The notes beneath the pieces are model-generated. The model was not told the origin of the DNA. It saw only the letters and a program-made list of their open reading frames with translations, and made no database searches. From the NCBI RefSeq assembly GCF_000735195.1, contig NZ_JPIM01000030.1, positions 1-40,977 on the forward strand: DNA of 40,977 nucleotides, read 5' to 3'. Below, one piece after another: positions 17,601 through 24,311 of this stretch. Source of the DNA: Chloroflexus sp. MS-G (lineage in GTDB: Bacteria; Chloroflexota; Chloroflexia; Chloroflexales; Chloroflexaceae). How positions within the stretch are numbered: position 1 is the first letter of the stretch; each line of letters starts with the position of its first letter. The translations under genes and the position numbers were made by a program.

Positions 17601-19970
17601 GTTATTTGGGTCGGTATGCGCCGACCGTATGAATGGACAGCACACCAGATTTCGCTGCTATCGATTCTCTCCAATCAGGCTGCTCAGGCACTCAAGAGTG
17701 CACAACTCTTTGCCAACGAGCAAAAGCGGCGCCATCAGGCCGATATGTTGCGTGAAGTTGCACAATCGTTTACCTCAACCCTGGCGCTGAACGAAATTCA
17801 GACATTGGTGTTGACACAGTTGCAACGGATCATACCATATGATGACGCAGCCATGCTCTTGCGTGATGAGGGTTACGGTGATCTGCGCGTGGTTGAAACA
17901 CGGGGTTTTGGTGCTGAACAAACGTTAGTCAGCAGGATTGCACTGGAAGATAGCAGCCTCTTCCAGACTATGGCCATTGAACAACAGCCGGTATTTATCG
18001 CGAATACCTGGCTCGATCCGCGTTTCAATGAACTGCGTCGTTTAGGTTGGCGTGATGGCTCATGGATTGGTGCACCACTGCTGGTTGATAATGAATTGGT
18101 CGGGGTGCTTGCTATTAGCGCCAGAGAGCCAGATAGTTATGACGAAGAGGCACTGGCCGTTGCCTTTACCGTTGCTAGTCAAGCTAGTCAGGCAATACAG
18201 AATGCACGATTGTTTGATCAGATCAGCAATCTGGCTGCTGATCTCGACATGCGTGTGCGAGAACGCACTGCCGAACTCGAGCAAGCGACACGGTTGCTCT
18301 CAGAGGAAAAAGAACGGCTGGAAGCCGTTAACCGAATTACCCTGGAACTGACGACACAGCTTGATCTCAACCTGATCATCCAGCGCGCACTCGAACTCAC
18401 TTCCGAAAGCATTGGTGTTGAGCGTGGCTCGCTCATGCTGCGTGATCCGGCTACTAACGATCTGGTTTGTCGGGCTATCCTGAAAGGACGTGGCCAGGCA
18501 GAGATTGCAAATATCCCGCTCCGCTTTTCAGATGGTACTGAAGGCCTGGCTGGCTGGATTATCCAACATCTGGAACCGGTCAATATTCCTGATGTCGAGC
18601 GCGATCCGCGCTGGATAAAAGAAGCCGGTCGGGCTGCAGAGGTCTGTTCGGTGGCCGGTGTGCCGCTTCAGACGAGCGATACCGCTATCGGCGTCTTGAT
18701 CTTGTCAAGCCCAGAGCGGCAGTACTTCAGCGACTCGCAGATGAACCTGCTCGGCACGATTGCCAGTGTGGTTGCTGCTGCTGTGAACAATGCTCAGCTC
18801 TACAGCTATATCAACGATCTGGCGCTACGGAATGCGGTTCTGCTTGAAGAGCAGCGCGAAGAGACATCTAAGAGTGCGGCGGTCTTCCGCTCGATGTCGG
18901 AAGGAGTGATCGTGCTCGATCCACAACAACACGTTACGCTGTTCAATCCTGCTGCCGAGCAAGTGCTGGAAATCGCAGCGGATGATCTCTTACATCAACC
19001 ACTTAGCCACCTGGCCGAGATTGGTCACGATGAAGCTAGTCGTCGGCGGGCGCAAACGATATACAACGGAATTGTACAGGGACTGCGTCGAATGCGCGAA
19101 ACGCAGAAAATTTTCAGTACCTCGATTGATCTTACCGATCCAAGCCAGGTCATTGCCGTCAATATTGCGCCGGTACGCAGCCCTGATGGACAACATTACG
19201 GTGAAGTGGTCGTTTTGCGCGATATTACCCGTGAAATCGAGGCCGACAAAGAGAAACGCCAGTTTATTTCAGACGTTAGCCATGAGCTGCGGACACCGCT
19301 CACCGCTATTAAGGGATATGTTGACGTCTTGTTGCTGACGGCAAGTCTGAATTTGACACCGGATCAGATCAGCTACCTGACGATTATCAAGAATAATACC
19401 AATCGGTTACGGGCACTGATTGAAGACATCCTCGAATTCTCGCGACCCGACTCAAAGAAGAAACTAACTTTTACTCAGGTCGATATTCCTACCGTGATCG
19501 AAGAGGTTGTACAGTCGCTGCGCCTCGAATACGAGCGTAAGGGCATGAATGTGCGGATTGAGACTTCACCATCGTTGCCGCCAGTTACGGCAGATCAAAA
19601 GCGGGTGAGTCAAATCATCTTCAACCTCTTCTCGAATGCAGTGAAGTATACCTACGAAGGCGGGTCGATCACGGTGCGCGCCTTCCTCAACCGGGCGAAT
19701 ATGATGCAAATCGAGGTAGAAGACACCGGCGTAGGAATGTCACCGGAACAGTTGAAGAAGTTGTTCCGCCCGTTCTACCGTGCCGATAACCCGTTACGCG
19801 ATATTGCCGGTGGTACCGGGTTGGGCTTGAGCATCGCCAAACAACTGGTTGAAATGCACGGCGGTGAAATCTGGGTAACGAGTGAGTTAGGAAAGGGTAG
19901 TACCTTTGCTTTTGCAATTCCGTTGCAGCAAACGGTAAACGGTACCTCTGATGAGGGGGTGGAAGTATGA
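11616..19970 (+). CDS. Giant cytoplasmic hybrid sensor histidine kinase with 13 GAF domains and one PAS
   Basis: 2784 residues from the ATG at 11616 (AGGAG upstream at 13 nt); a GTG at 11577 is the alternative and has no ribosome binding site. No membrane segment is seen. After an N-terminal segment (1-125, perhaps a decayed GAF) come GAF-like modules at about 126-266, 282-439, 454-610, 628-804, 824-1001, 1015-1171, 1186-1346, 1361-1514, 1538-1690, 1705-1862, 1878-2027, 2044-2195 and 2235-2391. They are joined by similar helices (NARLF..ER motif), with a longer coiled coil at 2205-2239. A PAS domain follows (2422-2547), then HisKA with His2556 (SHELRTP) and a HATPase with N box (FSNAVK), DTGVGM and GTGLGL (to 2784). 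All catalytic boxes are intact. No bilin-binding Cys or heme site was recognised. The stop overlaps the next start by ATGA, so the hydrolase is translated with it. Confidence 0.93.
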   Translation: METTVTAAPTQGWELLAQLALYGQQPLGQTEPTVLGGFIGEVLERYLGVGGRLTLLADEQELATITWGEAPANGHGFELRDASHLYGRLTLSATFEAGFTAALTTQITTLLAIWYRARINERIEQLRSLGYATLEHIGVGDTNVVLERLCRDACALLPTKALALYWLNFNEQLLVRAVSSAGDTIFPSQLAISENETIVRAITFQTTQQGVWYSRLQRRNTAGEWPLLVEPLTVGIELVGLLLLVHPGPEAAQTIHSLARPLALLLHATALQQHESRHARELFVLYENSLEIGSGLVIEETIARAVENIAIALNADFGAVYLIDPEQPDSAQTIAVYSERETASPYPTHILLTPELQQIGARNEPILMTVAEGLDTDGNNPVVSHATAAGCHSVWVVPLRGKEQFVGLMAIGYPTAGYVLDQIERNLLQVLSAQIATTVQNRRLYDALQQRAGELERLQQISQLLAADLSLEETLEATLTSAAKLIQFSGGRITLFDERYQQLRVAYQRMLSCQVGDESDALSSWLARHQRPLRIDDLTQPPAWLGALDDIDGLAMVNTIPVRSYLGMPLRIGDTLLGTLELVSTQPDNFSAEDERLLGILASQSAYAIANASRFSQVDTNLRLRIEQLRALQRISSQLSITLNQNEILAFVLEQALRATDASRGLIALRVAQNWVNNRNVSYFPQLIDDDLEGENSNFLIVEVIGYSPPFRSKMVGNLLDHTILIAQEALSRREIALSDCLTEHEREVLYAPDAYSALAAPIFYQGSVYGLVLLLSEQPRHFDVEASEFIRALTHQAAIGIGNAQHYLELEHMAKILQRRADILNDVLEIGQAMRVDQPLSSLLEQIGYSIIEAIGLRTVLFCLIRLDDPQHLYLEAAAGIPLAEMAQLATHPLDITLATRYLDPRFRLGRAYFIPEEEAHKLEQGFDTGIFDYHPFSDARSADEWQLDDRLCIPLYSTEGTLLGMIFASDTENRQRPTAREIEPLEIFANQAAIAIENHLLLREARDRAEEMAALFHVGAALTSTVDFDTLLQRVYQEIVAFLGTPDFFYIASYDAEQETVRFELFKQHGEDLSEYVKQVISKSGLIAKVIDESQPLRIDDLITSEFHTQSHIPVNEAPQVRSWLGIPLISQGRVIGVLSVQSNTPKAFHDRTLRFLVALANQLAIALENARLFAERERRIIELNSINRIGQIIAATLDPKQMLRDVHRHLQMFLSLDSFVAILYDPESGEMTLCYEVDEGVESFTEYRQPPVQGSLTEHIIRTRQPLQFFDLSTEREQAGFHFQPISFGSDRRSSSWLGVPLLIGEQTVVGVLAVMSYTPGLYRERERAFLTTIANQLALGVQNARLLEQAQAQVERLAIVNRVAAATNALTDLKAIYQEIVNAMAIATGVDQARMVIYDRASGYAPAVAEYVHSGILDQLRIQLFDNPSVDWLDREKRPLVSEDAQNDPLFAPSHPIFRALDIRSIGIIPIILNDEVIGAVGLDFVGRYGTFSPQTLELCQTIANQTSTAIARARATVEAQRSAEATRQKVRELSTLLDAARILSSLLRPQEVLNKLLELVSRQLNVTTVALWTISEGNLLIPAALDGIPAEQARTMRVPIGQGFTGRVAETGQPLIIEDVNELGGSLYPNYQRRNNLISFMGVPVIYREQIIGVLSVMTNYRRQFTNDEMMLLVGLADQAAIALENARLFEEREQRIAELSIINRISAAVNASLDIYELIERLHQGISEIIDTSTSLIGLYDESTNTISYPIAYDRGKRLVLEPRPLGSGTNAWVIHNRRPLLLSTAAAARAMGLVIDQGRVGDEEAIEESYLVVPIIYGDQVLGVINIQSYTPHAFDENDLRFVTTVTNQAAVALNNARLFSEIRQNAAEMSTLFEVSQNLSGTLEPDTILMLLADAAVRLLRAELGAVLRLDRRGNIERQVLIDGVEFREDVQIDFRRDGLTAALLRRDQPIAISDLEDFENGDHHALKWGVRSALGIAVGPLEERLAVIWVGMRRPYEWTAHQISLLSILSNQAAQALKSAQLFANEQKRRHQADMLREVAQSFTSTLALNEIQTLVLTQLQRIIPYDDAAMLLRDEGYGDLRVVETRGFGAEQTLVSRIALEDSSLFQTMAIEQQPVFIANTWLDPRFNELRRLGWRDGSWIGAPLLVDNELVGVLAISAREPDSYDEEALAVAFTVASQASQAIQNARLFDQISNLAADLDMRVRERTAELEQATRLLSEEKERLEAVNRITLELTTQLDLNLIIQRALELTSESIGVERGSLMLRDPATNDLVCRAILKGRGQAEIANIPLRFSDGTEGLAGWIIQHLEPVNIPDVERDPRWIKEAGRAAEVCSVAGVPLQTSDTAIGVLILSSPERQYFSDSQMNLLGTIASVVAAAVNNAQLYSYINDLALRNAVLLEEQREETSKSAAVFRSMSEGVIVLDPQQHVTLFNPAAEQVLEIAADDLLHQPLSHLAEIGHDEASRRRAQTIYNGIVQGLRRMRETQKIFSTSIDLTDPSQVIAVNIAPVRSPDGQHYGEVVVLRDITREIEADKEKRQFISDVSHELRTPLTAIKGYVDVLLLTASLNLTPDQISYLTIIKNNTNRLRALIEDILEFSRPDSKKKLTFTQVDIPTVIEEVVQSLRLEYERKGMNVRIETSPSLPPVTADQKRVSQIIFNLFSNAVKYTYEGGSITVRAFLNRANMMQIEVEDTGVGMSPEQLKKLFRPFYRADNPLRDIAGGTGLGLSIAKQLVEMHGGEIWVTSELGKGSTFAFAIPLQQTVNGTSDEGVEV

Positions 19971-20803
19971 GTGTTATCCACCTCGATAACCGTCTGGCAC
20001 ACTACGAAGTTTTTGGGCGCGGTCAGCCGATCATTTTCCTGCATAGCTGGATCGGCTCGTGGCGGTATTGGGTACCGATCATGGATCTGGCCGCTGAACG
20101 GCATCGCGCCTACGCCTTTGATTTCTGGGGATTCGGCGAAAGTGACCGTCGCGGTAATCAGTTTACTGTGCCGACGTATGTCGAGATGCTGATTCAGTTC
20201 ATGAACCGCCTTGGCATTGCCCGTGCCACGCTCGTTGGTCATGGGATGGGGGGTATGGTTGCGATCATGGCCGCGCATCAGTATCCCGACCGGTTTAACC
20301 GTCTGTTGACCGTTGCTACCCCGCTTCATGGTCAAGTTCTGGCCCAGCATATCAAGCCAGGCACCCTGTCGCGATTGCTGGGCATGAATACCAGTCAGAA
20401 TGGTTGGGCGCGTATGGTGCGCACGCTCCAGGTGGCCGATCCGGAGATTCAGCAAGAAATTGAAGAAGATACCTCAAATCTGAGTGAGCAAGTACTCTCG
20501 CAAGTTCACGAATCGTTGTTAGAGACAGATTTACGCCCACTCATTATCTCATTGCAAACACCACTCCTGGCCGTCTACGGTGGTAAAGACCCGATTGTCA
20601 ATCCGGCTCACGCTTCATTCCTCAACGAGCTGGCCGAACGACCGATTCAGTTGCTAGTACTGCCGAAGGCCAGCCATTTTCCCTTCCTCGAACAGGCAAA
20701 CACCTTTGGCCGGTTGCTGCTCGACTTTCTTGTTTCGCAGGGTACGGCGATTGAGATTAAAGAAGAGTGGCGCCGCCGCGTGAATCAGCGCGAGTATTTG
20801 TAA
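19967..20803 (+). CDS. Alpha/beta-hydrolase fold protein lacking the nucleophile (putative sensor)
   Basis: 278 residues. Its ATG overlaps the kinase stop (ATGA), with GAGGGGGTGG as ribosome binding site, so the two are translationally coupled. The fold markers are present: oxyanion-side FLHSWIGSW (24-32), FDFWGFGESD (51-60), acid Asp208 (GGKDPIV) and His237 (ASHFPFLEQ). The nucleophile elbow, normally G-x-S-x-G, reads GHGMGG, with Gly93 in place of Ser. The codon is plain GGG, not a frameshift artefact. A normal hydrolytic triad is therefore absent. Non-catalytic or slow hydrolase-fold proteins act as small-molecule receptors or partners, as with RsbQ beside RsbP in Bacillus (that one keeps its Ser). 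A ligand-sensing partner of the kinase is inferred. It ends the signalling island. Confidence 0.9.
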   Translation: MSVIHLDNRLAHYEVFGRGQPIIFLHSWIGSWRYWVPIMDLAAERHRAYAFDFWGFGESDRRGNQFTVPTYVEMLIQFMNRLGIARATLVGHGMGGMVAIMAAHQYPDRFNRLLTVATPLHGQVLAQHIKPGTLSRLLGMNTSQNGWARMVRTLQVADPEIQQEIEEDTSNLSEQVLSQVHESLLETDLRPLIISLQTPLLAVYGGKDPIVNPAHASFLNELAERPIQLLVLPKASHFPFLEQANTFGRLLLDFLVSQGTAIEIKEEWRRRVNQREYL

Positions 20804-20813
20804 GACCAGGCGA

Positions 20814-20841
20814 AAGTGCCGGTAAAGCTTTTCCGGCGCTT
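20814..20841 (+). terminator. Hairpin after the hydrolase gene
   Basis: AAGTGCCGG (20814-20822) and CCGGCGCTT (20833-20841) pair over 9 bp (one G-U) around a 10-nt loop, 11 bp after the stop. No T-run follows, so termination is weakly supported. The next gene is on the other strand. Confidence 0.5.
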
Positions 20842-20984
20842 GGTGCTAAAACAAGTAGTTGTACAACGATACTCCCGACCATCCCCGATTCAGAGAAACG
20901 ACTACCCTATCGTAAACTACACAAGCATACGTCCAGTGTGGATTGAGAAGCTGTATCTTCACCTCCTCTGGCACTTAGGGAGAC

Positions 20985-21545
20985 TCAATCAGCATTTGTC
21001 TCTGCCGACTCAACCATCTCAGCGGCTTGCAGCGGATGCCCCATAATAAACATCCGACGCTTGCTCCGCCCTTCAGCAGGTGGTAGAGCTTCCATCGTCC
21101 GTAGCAGTTCGTAGATAGTCTCACGCACGTGCTTGAACTCTTCCTCAGTAGCATAGAAGACATGATCGCGGGCTGCAATATTGTTCAGGTCCGGATCACC
21201 GCGTTTCAATACATAATCGGCCAATTCCTGGGCAACAGAGGTACCGTACAGGCGAACGTGGTCGGCAAACTGCTCAAGACCGCCTGGTTGGTACACGTCT
21301 GCCGGGTCGATCAACCCCTCGTTCGCAGTAAAAAATCGCTCCTCGATACCATTGACAAGCCTCATCCGGGCAACGTGGATAACGCCGGCATCGAGCAGCT
21401 TGTGAATGTGTCGGTACAGCGAAGGTTTAGGAACATCCGGTAAGACTTTGGCCAGTTGATTGATCGAAAGTTCAACACCGTTGAGGGCCTGAAAAATGCG
21501 CATACGTACCGGGTGGTTGATTACTGCGAAGTTTTTGAGTGGCAT
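20985..21545 (-). CDS. ArsR-type winged-helix transcriptional regulator
   Basis: 186 residues from the ATG at 21545, chosen because AAAAGG lies 8 nt upstream; a GTG at 21554 would sit on the ribosome binding site itself. Residues about 1-75 form the winged helix: NHPVRMRIFQAL, INQLAKVLPDVPKPSLYRHIHKLLDAGVI, then a wing MRLVNGIEERFF. This matches ArsR-like HTH domains fused to an effector part. No Cys metal site is visible. The C-terminal 110 residues (long helices, EEEFKHVRETIYELL) probably dimerise or sense a ligand. A promoter with a possible operator lies directly upstream. It is convergent with the hydrolase gene and divergent from fni; its targets are unknown. Confidence 0.88.
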   Translation of the reverse strand: MPLKNFAVINHPVRMRIFQALNGVELSINQLAKVLPDVPKPSLYRHIHKLLDAGVIHVARMRLVNGIEERFFTANEGLIDPADVYQPGGLEQFADHVRLYGTSVAQELADYVLKRGDPDLNNIAARDHVFYATEEEFKHVRETIYELLRTMEALPPAEGRSKRRMFIMGHPLQAAEMVESAETNAD

Positions 21546-21574
21546 CGTTGACACCTTTTGCTATGAAAAAATTG

Positions 21575-21624
21575 TTTCCAATATCGTTATTGAATATAAT
21601 AATCTGGAAAATCCAAATTTGCAA
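21575..21624 (-). promoter_or_regulatory. Promoter and possible autoregulatory operator of the ArsR-type gene
   Basis: On the minus strand TTGCAA (21619-21624) is a 4 of 6 match to -35, then a 17-bp spacer, then TATTAT (21596-21601), 5 of 6 for -10. TTTCCA (21575-21580) and TGGAAA (21605-21610) form an inverted pair bracketing the -10, with AT-rich symmetric sequence between them. This could be the regulator's own operator. Confidence 0.55.
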
Positions 21625-21986
21625 GTCGCGAATACTGATGGTCACGAATGACCCGTTAGCCCATGTGCGACATCGGAGCGTTTTCCGCAGATAGTCATTT
21701 CCAGTTGGAGACTATTCCGCTGATGGGAATGACGCTGAATGTACGGTACCGTGCCGCTGCCGATGTCGAGGCGGGAAGATGCAAACAGTGTCGATTGCGC
21801 CGGGTTGGGAATGGTGCTGAACTAGAGATGATCGTACAACCGTTGAGGCAAGAGGTAGATCGAAGGTGGCAAGACGACTACATCGATGGCACCATACCTG
21901 TTAGCAGGATAGGATTCGGTACCATCTGTATATGAGACTACTACAGATTTGATAGGACCTTCTTTCCAAACTGGGTATTCTCCGTT
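21625..21986. other. Intergenic region between the ArsR-type gene and fni
   Basis: About 360 bp with no supported gene. A plus-strand open frame starting at 21663 lacks a ribosome binding site and motifs. No tRNA or strong hairpin was recognised. Confidence 0.4.
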
Positions 21987-22015
21987 TGACGCACCCCCTT
22001 TTTGTTGGTATGATC
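21987..22015 (+). promoter_or_regulatory. fni-recF promoter (TTGACG-17-TATGAT)
   Basis: TTGACG (21987-21992) and TATGAT (22010-22015) are 17 bp apart, each 5 of 6, and the -10 is preceded by TGG (extended -10). Transcription would start near 22022, giving a leader of about 50 nt. Confidence 0.75.
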
Positions 22016-22032
22016 GCTCTATAGAGGTGAAT

Positions 22033-22052
22033 CAAGGGTTTGCTTTCCCTTG
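22033..22052 (+). promoter_or_regulatory. Small hairpin in the fni leader
   Basis: CAAGGG and CCCTTG pair over 6 bp with an 8-nt loop, ending 10 nt before AGGAG. A role is not established. Confidence 0.3.
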
Positions 22053-22071
22053 TCTGTAACAGGAGTTTTCT

Positions 22072-23112
22072 ATGCCCGGTGACGACAAAACCGAGTCACG
22101 AAAAGTTGATCATATTCGGATCGTGTTAAACGAAGATGTTGCGGCGAAGGGAGTTGCCACTGGTTTTGCTGCTTACCGTTTACCCCACCGGGCATTGCCT
22201 GAACTTGATCTGAATGAGATCGATACCCGCACGACCTTTCTTGGGAAGCCAATTTCGGCACCAATCTTGATCAGTTCGATGACGGGTGGTACATCGAGTG
22301 CCGAGCGGATTAATCTAGCCCTGGCTGAGGCTGCGGAACACCTCGGTTTACCAATGGGGGTTGGATCGCAGCGGGCAGCAGTGATGGATCCCCGCCTAGC
22401 CAGTACCTATCAGGTGCGACGGGTCGCGCCGCGGATTCCGTTGTTAGCTAATGTTGGTGCGGTTCAGCTTAACTACGGGTTTACCGTCGATCATTGTCGC
22501 CGTGCGGTAGAGATGATTGAAGCTGATGCGTTGATCTTACACCTCAATCCGTTGCAAGAGGCTGTACAACCTGAAGGCGACGTTAATTTTAAAGGATTGC
22601 TGGCAAAGATTGAACAGGTCTGTCGCTATCTGGAAGTGCCGGTGATTGTTAAAGAGGTCGGCAATGGGATTGGTGCTACCGATGCCGTGCGGCTCTACGA
22701 AGTGGGAGTGCGGATTATCGATGTTGCCGGTGCAGGTGGCACCAGTTGGAGTGAAGTCGAGCGTTTTCGGCAGCCCAATGATACCGGTCGGCGTGTGGCC
22801 GGTGCCTTCGCCGATTGGGGATTGCCGACGACCGAGTGTATACGTGAGGTACGTGCAGCTCTACCGGATGTCACCTTGATCGCATCGGGTGGCGTGCGGA
22901 GTGGTGTTGATGTGGCGAAGGCGATTGCATTGGGAGCCGATCTCGCCGGTACTGCCCGACCTGCGCTTTTCGATGCCATTCATGAGCGTGGTGCTGAGGC
23001 AGTTATTGAAGGGTTAGGTGCATTTATCCGCGAGCTGCGGGTCGCAATGTTCTGTAGTGGCTGCGCTGATTTGCAGGCTCTGCGCAAGGTGCGTCTTGTT
23101 GCGCGTGCGTAG
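22072..23112 (+). CDS. fni: Isopentenyl-diphosphate delta-isomerase type 2 (FMN-dependent)
   Basis: 346 residues, typical for type 2 enzymes, which interconvert IPP and DMAPP using reduced FMN and Mg in the cytoplasm for isoprenoid, carotenoid and quinone synthesis. A TIM-barrel flavin fold is visible: SSMTGG near 68-73, GVGSQR near 96-101, [14 protein letters not shown] at 157-170 with Q162 and the Mg-binding E163, VIVKEVG, GAGGTSW and SGGVRSGVD phosphate-binding turns. The ATG at 22072 has AGGAG upstream. A strong promoter lies 57 bp before. recF begins 20 bp after its stop, so the two genes form a short operon. Confidence 0.96.
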   Translation: MPGDDKTESRKVDHIRIVLNEDVAAKGVATGFAAYRLPHRALPELDLNEIDTRTTFLGKPISAPILISSMTGGTSSAERINLALAEAAEHLGLPMGVGSQRAAVMDPRLASTYQVRRVAPRIPLLANVGAVQLNYGFTVDHCRRAVEMIEADALILHLNPLQEAVQPEGDVNFKGLLAKIEQVCRYLEVPVIVKEVGNGIGATDAVRLYEVGVRIIDVAGAGGTSWSEVERFRQPNDTGRRVAGAFADWGLPTTECIREVRAALPDVTLIASGGVRSGVDVAKAIALGADLAGTARPALFDAIHERGAEAVIEGLGAFIRELRVAMFCSGCADLQALRKVRLVARA

Positions 23113-23132
23113 CCTGCCGCAACGGCCAGCGT

Positions 23133-24311
23133 ATGTTTGTTCATCACCTTTTTCTGCGCGATTTTCGTAATTATCGGCGACTTGAGATCACACTGGCGCC
23201 GGGTACGATCCTTTTCTACGGACCGAATGCTGCCGGCAAGACAAGTCTGCTGGAAGCTATCTTTTATCTGGCAACAACACGCTCACCTCGCCTTAGTAAT
23301 GATCGCGAATTGGTGCGTTGGGATGCGGTTGGTGAAGCAGGAGCGCCTCCTTTTGCCCGCATTGCTGCCGAGGTAGAACGTCGCATCGGAGCGGTGCGGC
23401 TTGAAGTGTTGGTGCAACGACGAGCCGATGATGATGGCCAGCCGCTGAACGGAGCTCAGAAGTTGGTGCGGATCGATAAGCGACCGGCACGAGCAATCGA
23501 TCTGATCGGCCAACTGCGTGTTGTGCTCTTTACTCCTGCCGATCTGACACTGGTTGATGGTGCGCCAACCGAACGACGTCGCTACCTCGATATAACCCTC
23601 TCACAGCTTGATGCGCATTATGTTCGTACTCTGGCACACTATCAGAAGCTCCTGTTGCAACGCAATAGTTTGTTGCGCGCATGGCGTGAACAACGGCGCG
23701 TGCCGCGTAATGTTGATACTGAGCTGGCGTATTGGGATCAAGAGCTGGCCGCTGCTGGTGGTTATCTACTGGCCGAACGGTTGCGTGCAATCGTGGAACT
23801 GAACGATGTGGCTGGTCCTCTCTATCGTGCGATCAGTGGTGGAGAGAATCCGTTGCACATCGAGTATGCGGCTAGTTGTGATCTCGGTTCGGCACGCGAT
23901 GCCGGTAGTCTGGCCGAGCGTCTCCATCTTGCCTTCGCCGCTCTGCGTAGCGATGAATTAGCCCGCGGGCAAACGCTCTGTGGCCCGCACCGTGATGACC
24001 TGATCTTTACGGTTGCCGGAATTAATCTTGGTCGCTACGGTTCACGTGGTCAGCAACGTTCAATTGCACTGGCTCTGAAGCTTGCTGAGGCCGGCCTGAT
24101 GCGACAGCGCGGTGGTGATGCACCCGTGCTGTTGCTCGATGATGTATTGAGCGAACTGGATGCTCAGCACCGCGCTCATCTTCTCGAACTGGTGTATCGT
24201 CCTGATCAACAAACTTTGCTGACAACGACCGATCTCAGTGATTTTAACGCCGATTTCCTGACAAAAGCTCAGCGTTATCGGGTTGAAGATGGTCGCGTGT
24301 TCCCCGGTTGA
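23133..24311 (+). CDS. recF: DNA replication and repair protein RecF
   Basis: 392 residues. RecF is an SMC/ABC-type ATPase that works with RecO and RecR to load RecA on gapped DNA. Walker A (GPNAAGKTS, about 30-38), the ABC signature ([18 protein letters not shown]) and Walker B ([12 protein letters not shown]) are all present, and the N-terminus [14 protein letters not shown] is typical. No strong Shine-Dalgarno precedes the ATG at 23133, which fits read-through coupling from fni. Its last 37 bp overlap the end of malQ on the opposite strand. It is about 21 kb from dnaN, unlike the usual dnaA-dnaN-recF order. Confidence 0.96.
   Translation: MFVHHLFLRDFRNYRRLEITLAPGTILFYGPNAAGKTSLLEAIFYLATTRSPRLSNDRELVRWDAVGEAGAPPFARIAAEVERRIGAVRLEVLVQRRADDDGQPLNGAQKLVRIDKRPARAIDLIGQLRVVLFTPADLTLVDGAPTERRRYLDITLSQLDAHYVRTLAHYQKLLLQRNSLLRAWREQRRVPRNVDTELAYWDQELAAAGGYLLAERLRAIVELNDVAGPLYRAISGGENPLHIEYAASCDLGSARDAGSLAERLHLAFAALRSDELARGQTLCGPHRDDLIFTVAGINLGRYGSRGQQRSIALALKLAEAGLMRQRGGDAPVLLLDDVLSELDAQHRAHLLELVYRPDQQTLLTTTDLSDFNADFLTKAQRYRVEDGRVFPG

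Noticed and set aside
16977..17645. Minus-strand open frame of 222 codons inside the kinase gene
   Set aside because: It is antisense to intact GAF domains 10 and 11, with no ribosome binding site or motif; a shadow of the coding bias.
19775..20455. Minus-strand open frame of 226 codons across the kinase end and hydrolase start
   Set aside because: It is antisense to the HATPase and hydrolase coding sequence and has no recognisable domain.
21663..21935. Plus-strand open frame of 90 codons between the ArsR-type gene and fni
   Set aside because: No ribosome binding site, no recognisable motif, ends before the strong fni promoter.
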